Below, piece after piece: positions 1-5,322 of a stretch of DNA of 5,322 nt (position 1 is the stretch's first letter; each line of letters starts with the position of its first letter). Location of the stretch: positions 1-5,322 of the forward strand of contig JABCSP010000175.1 of the NCBI GenBank assembly GCA_018238825.1, written 5' to 3'. The translations under genes were made by a program, and so were the position numbers. The notes beneath the pieces are model-generated. The model made no database searches. It saw only the letters and a list, made by a program, of their open reading frames with translations, and was not told the origin of the DNA. The DNA is from Candidatus Thorarchaeota archaeon. Lineage in GTDB: Archaea; Asgardarchaeota; Thorarchaeia; Thorarchaeales; Thorarchaeaceae.

Positions 1-350
1 CTATCTAACTCAAGCTTATTTTGGCAATTGGGGCAGTACACTGGAATGATATACACTGCTCCGGCAGCTATACTATCAGCAGAATACATTTGCATTGAGT
101 GACTTGGGTGACCGATTTGGGTTTCGTCGGGAAATCTACCTTGGGCTCTACAAACAAGACCAATACAGATGAGCGTAATCATAAAGATACCCATTGTTAT
201 TGCAAAGGTTGGAAATAGGAATGGCCAGGCATATTCTGTGATTCCCATTAATTCGAACATTAGCCAAATTAAGCCAAAGATAGTGATGAAACCAATAATC
301 ATTGGTAAGATGGCCCGGGTCCAAACGTGTTTACTCAAGCTAAATCCCAC
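1..350 (-). CDS. Partial small membrane protein with C-terminal zinc ribbon (3' end outside window)
   Basis: The minus strand is open from a TAG just upstream of position 350 to the window edge, giving 116 residues from a GTG start at 350. Two hydrophobic segments (about residues 13-33 and 44-67) look like membrane helices. They are followed by a polar stretch and then YCPNCQNKLELD (CPNC at about 106-109), the first half of a zinc ribbon whose second CxxC should lie beyond the edge. No ATG precedes the first helix, so GTG at 350 is the best start; a TATA-like CTTTAAAG lies about 25 nt upstream, as expected for a leaderless mRNA. The gene follows the histidine-phosphatase gene on the same strand after 37 bp. 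A zinc ribbon behind two helices is a common archaeal layout, and its role (protein interaction or regulation at the membrane) is unknown. I do not recognise the family. Confidence 0.7.
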   Translation of the reverse strand, partial: MGFSLSKHVWTRAILPMIIGFITIFGLIWLMFELMGITEYAWPFLFPTFAITMGIFMITLICIGLVCRAQGRFPDETQIGHPSHSMQMYSADSIAAGAVYIIPVYCPNCQNKLELD

Positions 351-370
351 ATTTGCTTTCTATCTTCATC

Positions 371-378
371 CTTTAAAG
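371..378 (-). promoter_or_regulatory. Putative TATA box of the partial membrane/zinc-ribbon gene
   Basis: CTTTAAAG on the minus strand lies in the 37-bp gap between the phosphatase stop and the next gene. Its centre is about 25 nt upstream of the GTG at 350, the archaeal TATA-to-start distance for a leaderless transcript. The call rests on position and composition only. Confidence 0.35.
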
Positions 379-387
379 TCTTCAATT

Positions 388-1074
388 TCATGATGGTAGG
401 ACTATCGTTTCTCCATCTACAAAGAGTTGGGCCACTGATTTAGTCAATGTAATTCCCAAACCCCCCAAGTATGGTACTCTATCCTCCCGTGTTAGAGCTC
501 TGTTAAGCAGAATTCTCTTTGTGCACATGAGTGCAAGATCATGAGTTACATGAATATGCATTTGATTTTCTCTTAGCGAGCGGAATCGTTTCACCGTGTC
601 ATCGATCAATCTAACCTTGAACTCGGCGAATGGTTCAATCCCTTTAAACTCTCCATCTGCCCATTTGTTTACAAACTCGGTTACATTCTCTCCGTTAGGG
701 TGAAGATTGCTCCAGACTGCTCTATCAGTATACTCCGGTCCAATTAGTGTAGGTAATGGGTCCATATCAATAATTTCTCCACCTTCTTCAGAAAATCCCT
801 CTGATATTGCTTCAGCAGTTTGATAACAACGGGGGACTACACTAAGAAATATGTGGGCTTTACGAGTTGTTGGGATTCTCTTTCCCATCTCTACTGAAAT
901 CCTCTTTCCCAAATCTGTTAATCCTACATTTATTATATCCTCGTGATTACGAAGAATATCTCTATGAGAATGCCTAACCATCAACATGAGTGGTTGTTCT
1001 GAGTCAATAGTAGAAGTCCACTCGATTAGCTGTTTTGCACTATGAATCCACTCTTCAGTTTCCCATTCTGTCAT
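388..1074 (-). CDS. Histidine phosphatase superfamily (phosphoglycerate-mutase-like) protein
   Basis: 228 residues. The signature is present: MLMVRHSHRD (R34, catalytic H35), LTDLGKRISVEMGKRI, then SVVPRCYQTAEAI (R82 of the phosphate pocket) and HVTHDLAL (second catalytic His, about H178). This family transfers phosphate through a phospho-histidine at the first His; known members act on sugars, nucleotides, other small molecules or phosphoproteins, and the substrate cannot be read here. The usual RHG motif is RHS. No signal peptide or membrane helix is seen, so it is probably cytosolic. The frame stays open to 1173, but that start would overlap the upstream gene. ATG 1074 is preferred because a BRE/TATA-like element sits 29 nt before it and because a decayed paralogous copy at 1886-2067 preserves this same ATG and promoter. 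It ends in TGA at 388-390. Confidence 0.88.
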   Translation of the reverse strand: MTEWETEEWIHSAKQLIEWTSTIDSEQPLMLMVRHSHRDILRNHEDIINVGLTDLGKRISVEMGKRIPTTRKAHIFLSVVPRCYQTAEAISEGFSEEGGEIIDMDPLPTLIGPEYTDRAVWSNLHPNGENVTEFVNKWADGEFKGIEPFAEFKVRLIDDTVKRFRSLRENQMHIHVTHDLALMCTKRILLNRALTREDRVPYLGGLGITLTKSVAQLFVDGETIVLPS

Positions 1075-1099
1075 TACTAGAAAGTGAGATACTATTCCA

Positions 1100-1113
1100 T
1101 CATATAGGTTTCT
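1100..1113 (-). promoter_or_regulatory. Putative BRE/TATA promoter of the histidine-phosphatase gene
   Basis: The minus strand reads GGAGAAACCTATATGA, a purine-rich BRE-like GAGAAA followed by a TATATGA box centred about 29 nt before ATG 1074. This fits a nearly leaderless archaeal transcript. The same block is kept in the decayed copy at 2049-2064. Confidence 0.5.
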
Positions 1114-1132
1114 CCAACATCCTCTATTTGTT

Positions 1133-1735
1133 CTATGATAAAGGCTGTCCGCAACTAGGACATGAGGTCGCATATGGAGATATCCCTGTTTTATTGCAAT
1201 ACGGGCAAGTCCTCGAATCCGCCGGAACGACTGAAGGGGCTTGTCCCATTTTACCAGTTCCTTGTTTTACCGTTGCACTTAGTGATTTATATCCCGCAAC
1301 CATAGCTACAATGCCTGCAAGAATCGCTGGGATTACACCTATTCCCGCCATGCCTTCTGTCCAATCCAGTAGTGGAAATACAAGACCGATGGACACTCCT
1401 ATTACAGCTATACCTGTCATACAACCACAGGTTATACCATTGGCTTTTTCAACTGTGGTTCGATAATAACCTCCTCCCACATAACGCTCAGTTGTCCCAG
1501 TGACACCAAATCCGGTTTTAGCAAAGAATCTTCCAATTATGAAAAGGACTCCAATTATTGGAAATACCCACTGGGCAATTCCAAGATTCTCCATCACTAG
1601 CCAATAATCCATTCCTCCTGTATTGGGAATGATACCTCGAACTACAAATATAACACCGGTCTGTATGAACATCAAGACCGCTGCAATAAGATATAGTTTA
1701 GCACTACTAGCTGATTTGGCTGTATGTATACTCAT
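1133..1735 (-). CDS. Four-helix membrane protein with C-terminal zinc ribbon
   Basis: 200 residues from ATG 1735. Four hydrophobic segments lie at about residues 13-32, 53-71, 103-123 and 130-149. A soluble C-terminus ends in CPYC-x11-CPSCGQPL, a compact zinc ribbon with all four cysteines (about 177-195). A CGC pair occurs at the start of the third helix. No enzymatic motif is seen and I do not recognise the family. It probably sits in the cell membrane with the ribbon in the cytosol, inferred from the reduced cysteines. The frame is open 11 codons further to an ATG at 1768, but ATG 1735 has AGGTG 10 nt before it, complementary to the archaeal 16S 3' end, so it is preferred. The stop is 58 bp before the phosphatase start on the same strand. 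Confidence 0.82.
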   Translation of the reverse strand: MSIHTAKSASSAKLYLIAAVLMFIQTGVIFVVRGIIPNTGGMDYWLVMENLGIAQWVFPIIGVLFIIGRFFAKTGFGVTGTTERYVGGGYYRTTVEKANGITCGCMTGIAVIGVSIGLVFPLLDWTEGMAGIGVIPAILAGIVAMVAGYKSLSATVKQGTGKMGQAPSVVPADSRTCPYCNKTGISPYATSCPSCGQPLS

Positions 1736-1745
1736 TTCATTATCA

Positions 1746-1750
1746 CACCT
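1746..1750 (-). promoter_or_regulatory. Shine-Dalgarno site that favours the ATG at 1735
   Basis: AGGTG on the minus strand is separated by 10 nt from ATG 1735. It falls inside the alternative longer reading that begins at 1768, so it discriminates between the two starts. Confidence 0.45.
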
Positions 1751-1816
1751 ATTAAATCCACATCCCATAATAATGAAAACATACCTTTAATCTTTCGAAT
1801 AACCATTTGTTTCATT

Positions 1817-1840
1817 AATTTATTATATGCTATAATAATT
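1817..1840 (-). promoter_or_regulatory. AT-rich probable promoter of the four-helix membrane gene
   Basis: The minus strand here contains TTATAGCATATAATAAATT, the most TATA-like stretch upstream of the gene. Initiation about 25 nt downstream would give a leader of roughly 60-70 nt before ATG 1735, in keeping with use of a Shine-Dalgarno site rather than a leaderless start. Exact box and start point are uncertain. Confidence 0.3.
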
Positions 1841-1885
1841 AGATGAATAGCACCTCTCTACAGCGTGCTTGTTGAAGAAGAAGTG

Positions 1886-2067
1886 TATCCTCTTGATTAC
1901 GAAGAACACCTCTATGAGATTGTCATACCATCGACATGAGTGATTGCGCTGAGTCATTAGTAGAAAGCCAATCGAGTAGTTATTTCGCACTACAAGTCCA
2001 TTCTTCAGTTTCCCATTCGGTCATTACTGTCGAGTGAAATATCATCCATCATATAGGTTTCTCCAAC
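1886..2067 (-). pseudogene. Decayed partial copy of the histidine-phosphatase gene (5' end plus promoter)
   Basis: This segment aligns with 936-1118 on the same strand at a constant offset of 950 bp: about 127 of 155 bases match without gaps, then one 1-bp deletion in the promoter part. Read from its ATG (2024) it gives MTEWETEEW, like the intact gene, then a TAA in place of Gln15 and a TGA in place of the catalytic Arg34; the catalytic His35 codon has become Gln. The copy breaks off at 1886, after about 46 codons, and similarity stops sharply there. It includes about 43 bp upstream of the ATG, so the promoter was duplicated with the gene. It cannot make a working phosphatase. It is not a functional small gene in this frame, though the DNA may now serve another role. 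Confidence 0.88.
2049..2064 (-). promoter_or_regulatory. Relic promoter inside the decayed copy
   Basis: GGAGAAACCTATATGA is identical to the block upstream of the intact phosphatase gene. It is still about 28 nt from the relic ATG at 2024 and points left toward the four-helix membrane gene. Whether it is still active cannot be told from sequence. Confidence 0.4.
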
Positions 2068-2106
2068 TAGCTATTGTCTAAAATTGACAAACCTATTAAT
2101 CGTTCA

Positions 2107-2122
2107 GGAGAAAGTATTCATA
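2107..2122 (+). promoter_or_regulatory. Putative BRE/TATA promoter of the 759-residue protein
   Basis: GGAGAAAGTATTCATA resembles the BRE/TATA block of the phosphatase gene on the other strand. The TATA-like part (2115-2122) is centred about 29 nt before the GTG at 2148, which supports a leaderless transcript starting there. The box itself is a weak match. Confidence 0.35.
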
Positions 2123-2147
2123 CACATACACAGAGTTTCTATGGGGT

Positions 2148-4427
2148 GTGCCAAAATTCATGGTGAAAGGAACAACTGAAGAATTATTTCACAGCATTGA
2201 GAATCGAATAATTGCACTTAGGATGATTGCAGTAGATGAGGAAGATTTCGTCTATGAAACTGCATTGACAGTGGTTTTTAGACAGAATTATGATGCCAAG
2301 CAGGAATTCAAAAGAATAGCAGAAAGAATTAGCAAGAGTAAGGCAGAAACGCAAAATCGTTTCTATCAACTAGATGATGAGAGATCACTTCAGAGTCGTT
2401 CAGCGTGGTTACGCATCCGTCGGTTAAAACGAAAACAGATGATTCAATCTAGAGAATATGTTCCTAAAAGCGGTGCTGTATTCGATATTCCAAGTAACAT
2501 TAAGCATACGCTAAGTTCAATTTCCTCAACTGGATTAGCTATTGGGCTTAAGGAATTACCATCTGAAGAAACATTACCAAATGTCAAATCTATCTCTTCT
2601 GAGGACATTGAAGGAGTACATGCGTCAATAGAATCCGGAGTTATGACAGAAGCTTCTGTTTCAAAGGATGTTTTTGTTTTTGCCAGTCTTGACATGGTTG
2701 GTAATCGGTTTGTCTACAAACTCACTATCAAGAGCTGCCTTGAAACGATAATTACAGATGTCACGTCAACAATTGTTGCATATCCAAAAGAGTGTCTTCA
2801 TATTTCTTCAGATTATGTTAAGTTTCAACCAAGGCTTGAGATGGGTGGATTTGTAAACGAATCTTTTGTCTTCACCCCAACAAAAGATTGTGTTGAAGGA
2901 AACATCGTAGCAGTTGTATCTTATGTAGACCATAAGGATGAAGTGCATACTGTCCAAATCAGTCCTTTTGTTATACGATCCGTTTGTGATTTACTGCAAC
3001 CCTACGAATCCTCGCTTGACGAATATCAAGATGTTTTCCGTGGTTTGGTTGGAGGGGCAGATAAGATCAATTTACGTTGGAATGCATCGGTCATTTTGGA
3101 TAAGGCTCAGACCGTACTACCCCTAATGAATTTCTATCTTCTAGATGTCCAGAAAGATATTGTCGATGATCGGATCTATGGACAGATTCGAGGGTTTGCT
3201 CTTGGTAAGTATACTGAGAAAAGAGTTGCAGTGCTCATTAAGGTCACTGGAGCACTCGATGAGGACGAGTGCGTAGCTGAGGTAGAGGTTTCAGGCGATG
3301 ATGATGCAATGTTTCCAACAACAATGGGAGAGATTGCAGACAAGATAGACGCATGGATATGCCTTCAGTGTGGTGCACGACTCAATCCTGATCAAGTAAT
3401 GGAGATTGAAGTTGGTGGGGTTCTCACCTGTCGTTATTGCTCACATACACTAACTCTAGATCTCTATTGTCGAAGTGACCAAAAACCTCGACCTCGTTCA
3501 CTATCTGGAGCTTCTGCGATGGGATTCGAAGGTGTATCGACAGAACTCGTAGATACTGCTCCAGTTTCAACCAGCACACCCCAAGAGATGACTCATGAGA
3601 GTGCAATGATAATCAAAGGCGTTTCTGTTCTTCGAGGATGTGAACTTGTAGGCGCTAAGTTTGAGTACAAGGTCAAGGTCAAAAACGAGAGTAAATCTGT
3701 AATTACAAATGTCGCAGTTACGATAGTGGCATACCCCCGAGATTGCCTTACGCTTGTTGGTTCACCCGCTAAGGTAATGTCGCGGGTTGAAATTGGTGGG
3801 TTCCGTTCTCCTGGTTTTACATTCATCCCAACAAAAGACTGTGTTAGAGGCGGAATAGTAGCGGCTGTAACTTTCATTGATTATCAGGACAAGACCCACA
3901 CAATCCATGCAAAACCGTTTACTATCCGTTCAGTATGTGATTTACTGAAGCCTGTCAAATCGACACCAAAGAAATTCGAATTATCCTTGCAGAATTTTGA
4001 TGGAACTAGTGAAGAGTATGAACTGGATTGGAACCCTGCCGTTCTTTTCAGGCGTGCTGAACATTTCTTGCCATCGCGAAATTTCTATACTATTGATGCC
4101 CGAGTTTCAGTGGAAGAGGGTATATTCAGAGGTACAATTCGTGGATATGCTGAAGGAAAATACACTCAGAGCAAAGTCGCTGTAACAATTACAATTGAAG
4201 GGAATGAAAATGAGAACACTTCACAAGTGAAGGTGGCTTCCTTTGGAACTGATGAAGCGATGTTACCGACCACTCTTGAAGACCTACGGAAAGGCATTGA
4301 CTCATGGGTCTGTCTAAGCTGTGGTGCTGGATTAAATGCTACACAAGTTCGAAAGATTAAGCGCAATACTGTAATAGAGTGTCAGCATTGTGGTCATTCT
4401 CTAAATCTGACATTATACCGTAAGTAA
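2148..4427 (+). CDS. Large cytosolic protein with two tandem beta-sandwich / zinc-ribbon modules, unknown function
   Basis: 759 residues with a GTG start; ATG 2160 behind GGGGTG is a possible alternative (755 residues). The layout is a unique N-terminus (1-100, mostly helical, ending in a basic RIRRLKRK), a linker (101-171), module 1 (172-441), a Ser/Thr/Pro-rich linker (442-488) and module 2 (489-758). Each module has a beta-rich part of about 110 residues (VAYP, PTKDC, IRSVCDLL), a second part with LPxxNFY and IRGxAxGKYT, and a zinc ribbon: C405/C408/C428/C431 and C722/C725/C745/C748. The modules align with no net gap at a 317-residue offset; in the first 110 positions about 52 residues are identical. 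No signal peptide, membrane helix or enzymatic motif is visible. A scaffold or adaptor role is inference only. It is transcribed alone and converges on a minus-strand gene 12 bp beyond its stop. Confidence 0.93.
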   Translation: MPKFMVKGTTEELFHSIENRIIALRMIAVDEEDFVYETALTVVFRQNYDAKQEFKRIAERISKSKAETQNRFYQLDDERSLQSRSAWLRIRRLKRKQMIQSREYVPKSGAVFDIPSNIKHTLSSISSTGLAIGLKELPSEETLPNVKSISSEDIEGVHASIESGVMTEASVSKDVFVFASLDMVGNRFVYKLTIKSCLETIITDVTSTIVAYPKECLHISSDYVKFQPRLEMGGFVNESFVFTPTKDCVEGNIVAVVSYVDHKDEVHTVQISPFVIRSVCDLLQPYESSLDEYQDVFRGLVGGADKINLRWNASVILDKAQTVLPLMNFYLLDVQKDIVDDRIYGQIRGFALGKYTEKRVAVLIKVTGALDEDECVAEVEVSGDDDAMFPTTMGEIADKIDAWICLQCGARLNPDQVMEIEVGGVLTCRYCSHTLTLDLYCRSDQKPRPRSLSGASAMGFEGVSTELVDTAPVSTSTPQEMTHESAMIIKGVSVLRGCELVGAKFEYKVKVKNESKSVITNVAVTIVAYPRDCLTLVGSPAKVMSRVEIGGFRSPGFTFIPTKDCVRGGIVAAVTFIDYQDKTHTIHAKPFTIRSVCDLLKPVKSTPKKFELSLQNFDGTSEEYELDWNPAVLFRRAEHFLPSRNFYTIDARVSVEEGIFRGTIRGYAEGKYTQSKVAVTITIEGNENENTSQVKVASFGTDEAMLPTTLEDLRKGIDSWVCLSCGAGLNATQVRKIKRNTVIECQHCGHSLNLTLYRK
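2661..3470 (+). repeat. Internal module 1 of the 759-residue protein
   Basis: This codes for residues 172-441: beta-sandwich-like part, second alpha/beta-looking part, zinc ribbon. It is the homologue of 3612-4421, displaced by 951 bp (317 codons). Similarity is mainly at the protein level, so the duplication is old. Cys216, Cys248 and Cys280 outside the ribbon are matched in the second module. Confidence 0.85.
3612..4421 (+). repeat. Internal module 2 of the 759-residue protein
   Basis: This codes for residues 489-758, homologous to module 1 throughout. The shared landmarks are TIVAYP, PTKDCV, IRSVCDLL, IRG-GKYT, the MxPTT stretch and the closing zinc ribbon ending in L-L-LY. Cys533, Cys565 and Cys597 match the extra cysteines of module 1. 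Confidence 0.85.
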
Positions 4428-4439
4428 GTAATCTCCACA

Positions 4440-4802
4440 CTAGATCTTTCTTACCAAATCAGTTCGATACTGAACCTTGTATCCTTCTGTAGTAACGCTT
4501 ACTTTTGCTTCCAGCTTGAAGACTTCACAGAAACGTAATGCGTTGGAAACATCATTGTAATTATTGGTTTCATGTAGTAGGATTGACCACTCCTTCTTTT
4601 TGTGACCAATTGCGTTGTCAATAGCCTGAATCTTTTGTCTACAATACCCGTCTGGGCAGTCAGAGGTCATTTGTTCTTGCGCTCCAATGTGCTTGAATCT
4701 CCCGGTAGAATCCAGCGCGCGATTTTTGAGCCCGTTATAGTGGTTTCGGTTTGTAACTTTGTTCGTATGAACAATTATCTCGGTATGTACTCTCGGAATC
4801 AC
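4440..4802 (-). CDS. Small protein of unknown function with an internal CPDGYC motif
   Basis: 120 residues from GTG 4802, or 76 residues from ATG 4670; no other in-frame start exists. The C-terminal 76 residues look most protein-like: TSDCPDGYCRQKIQAIDNAI, a basic KKKEW, a helix-like NDVSNALRFCEVF and a final beta-like EAKVSVTTEGYKVQY. The first 44 residues are weaker, but the frame stays open for about 48 codons before the ATG, which mildly favours the longer form. No signal peptide or membrane helix is seen. The two Cys of CPDGYC are four residues apart and there is no second pair close enough for a standard zinc ribbon. The gene converges on the large plus-strand gene with a 12-bp gap. I do not recognise the family. 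Confidence 0.5.
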   Translation of the reverse strand: MIPRVHTEIIVHTNKVTNRNHYNGLKNRALDSTGRFKHIGAQEQMTSDCPDGYCRQKIQAIDNAIGHKKKEWSILLHETNNYNDVSNALRFCEVFKLEAKVSVTTEGYKVQYRTDLVRKI

Positions 4803-4814
4803 CGAGCTCGTAGA

Positions 4815-5242
4815 TTAACGAGTATCCTGAGGTGCTGTAGGGACATATGATTGAGCATATGATTGAGGTGGTCTGATGGGATGTTTCTTCTTCTGAGAGT
4901 TTTGACATGCTGCGATTCCGCATATGAGAACGACAGCTCAAGTCCTACAAGAGCTAAAGCCCCCAGAGAGGATGAAGATGCTGGATGGACTTTAGTGTGG
5001 TCTCCAATGACATGCCTGTTGAAGAATAGGGCCTCGTTCTCATACACCACATATCAGTACCCGTCATCAGGAATTGTCACCGACCAATCAAGGCTTCCAA
5101 CATCATTTCTGAAGAATATGTAAGTGAAACTAGTGCCATCTTCATCATGGAAAAACAAGGACACGAAAATCGAAATCCCACACTTTGTAGTTTCTAAACT
5201 ATCAAGATTCCTTTGGGTCCTGTTGAATCCATGGCGAATCAA
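4815..5242 (-). pseudogene. Broken membrane-anchored beta-domain protein (possibly GOLD/emp24-like)
   Basis: In one frame the minus strand reads GSLDWSVTIPDDGY, then TGA (5054-5056), then YVVYENEALFFNRHVIGD and the start of a membrane helix, SSSSLGALALVGL. Near 4936-4945 the sense passes to another frame: AVVLICGIAAC completes the helix, and a basic, Pro/Gln/Tyr-rich tail (QNSQKKKHPIRPPQSYAQSY...) ends at TAA 4815. The TGA sits where Trp would give GYWYVVYEN, a pattern I associate with the last strands of small extracytoplasmic beta domains such as GOLD/emp24; that family link is tentative. Two lesions, and an N-terminus too short for a whole domain plus signal peptide, indicate a pseudogene. 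The 5' limit is uncertain; 5242 is the furthest TTG start in frame. Confidence 0.6.
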
Positions 5243-5322
5243 TATGTTGCTTGTAGCTTTTATCTTTTGAGAGACGCCATGTGAAGATAGATGCTAAGAT
5301 AGGTCCAACAGGGAATGAGATA
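5202..5322 (-). CDS. Possible 3' end of an upstream gene (edge fragment)
   Basis: An open frame enters from the right edge and runs 39 codons to a double stop (TGA TAG, from 5204). It reads ISFPVGPILASIFTWRLSKD and then a polar tail, as if a membrane helix were followed by a basic cytosolic end. This could be the C-terminus of a membrane protein upstream, or the frameshifted N-terminal part of the pseudogene that overlaps it. A frame this short can also be open by chance. Confidence 0.22.
   Translation of the reverse strand, partial: ISFPVGPILASIFTWRLSKDKSYKQHIDSPWIQQDPKES

Noticed and set aside
1075..1173. Extended N-terminus of the phosphatase (33 more residues)
   Set aside because: It would overlap the coding end of the upstream gene and would read through the BRE/TATA-like block; the decayed copy has a 1-bp deletion in this part, so it gives no support for coding there.
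1035..1466. 143-residue plus-strand ORF
   Set aside because: It lies antisense to the phosphatase 5' end and the membrane-protein zinc ribbon, both of which have clear motifs; its translation has no recognisable feature.
1848..1936. Plus-strand mini-frame rich in Glu across the breakpoint of the decayed copy
   Set aside because: It looks protein-like, but most of it is the antisense of the phosphatase relic and it is only about 27 codons long; chance is sufficient.
936..4421. Near-equal offsets of 950 bp (phosphatase copy) and 951 bp (module repeat) as one shared duplication process
   Set aside because: The two pairs lie at different loci and have very different divergence; the first offset is set by the intervening gene. 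Coincidence is the simplest reading.
4428..4439. Bidirectional terminator between the convergent genes
   Set aside because: The gap is 12 bp and shows no hairpin or strong T-run; the short CTTTCTT beyond it is inside the opposite gene.
5054..5056. In-frame TGA as selenocysteine or as a tryptophan codon in an alternative code
   Set aside because: The site fits Trp (GYWYVVYEN), not Cys; there is a separate frameshift downstream, I see no SECIS-like hairpin, and TGA serves as the normal stop of the phosphatase gene while TGG is used for Trp throughout.
4863..5123. 86-residue plus-strand ORF
   Set aside because: It is antisense to the broken membrane protein, whose minus-strand frames contain a membrane helix and beta-domain-like sequence.
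1..5322. CRISPR array, tRNA, mobile element ends, defence or biosynthetic cluster
   Set aside because: I found no short regularly spaced repeats, cloverleaf-like segment, inverted terminal repeats, transposase/integrase motifs, nuclease/helicase motifs or known pathway genes.

Overview
The window looks archaeal and most likely comes from an Asgard-type (Promethearchaeota) genome. This is an inference from style, not from a marker gene. Several starts have an AT-rich TATA-like element, often behind a purine-rich BRE-like stretch, about 25-30 nt upstream, as expected of leaderless archaeal transcripts. Small membrane proteins ending in zinc ribbons are frequent. The one large protein is a cytosolic beta-rich zinc-ribbon protein of no family I can name. 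There is no rRNA, tRNA, CRISPR array, transposase or recognisable phage gene.

Left part (1-1768), all on the minus strand. In reading order there is a four-helix membrane protein with a C-terminal zinc ribbon (1133-1735), then a histidine-phosphatase superfamily protein (388-1074), then a two-helix membrane protein with a zinc ribbon that runs off the left edge (1-350). The second and third each appear to have their own TATA-like promoter in the short gap before them, so this is a co-oriented cluster rather than a clear operon.

Middle (1769-2147) looks intergenic but holds a relic: 1886-2067 is a decayed direct copy, about 82% identical, of the 5' end and promoter of the histidine-phosphatase gene. 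It carries two in-frame stops, one of them replacing the catalytic arginine, and the adjacent catalytic histidine is also lost.

Centre (2148-4427, plus strand) is one 759-residue protein made of a short unique N-terminus and two tandem modules of about 270 residues. Each module is a beta-sandwich-like part, an alpha/beta-looking part and a CxxC...CxxC zinc ribbon. The modules align without gaps at an offset of 317 residues. It has no signal peptide or membrane helix, and its function is unknown.

Right part (4440-5322) is minus strand and convergent with the large gene. It holds a small unrecognised ORF (4440-4802). Upstream of that are the remains of a membrane-anchored, possibly GOLD/emp24-like protein, broken by an in-frame TGA where tryptophan would fit and by a frameshift inside its membrane helix. 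Two independent decayed genes in 5 kb mark this as a region of gene duplication and loss. I see no coherent new multi-gene system; the most original object is the duplicated beta-sandwich/zinc-ribbon protein.
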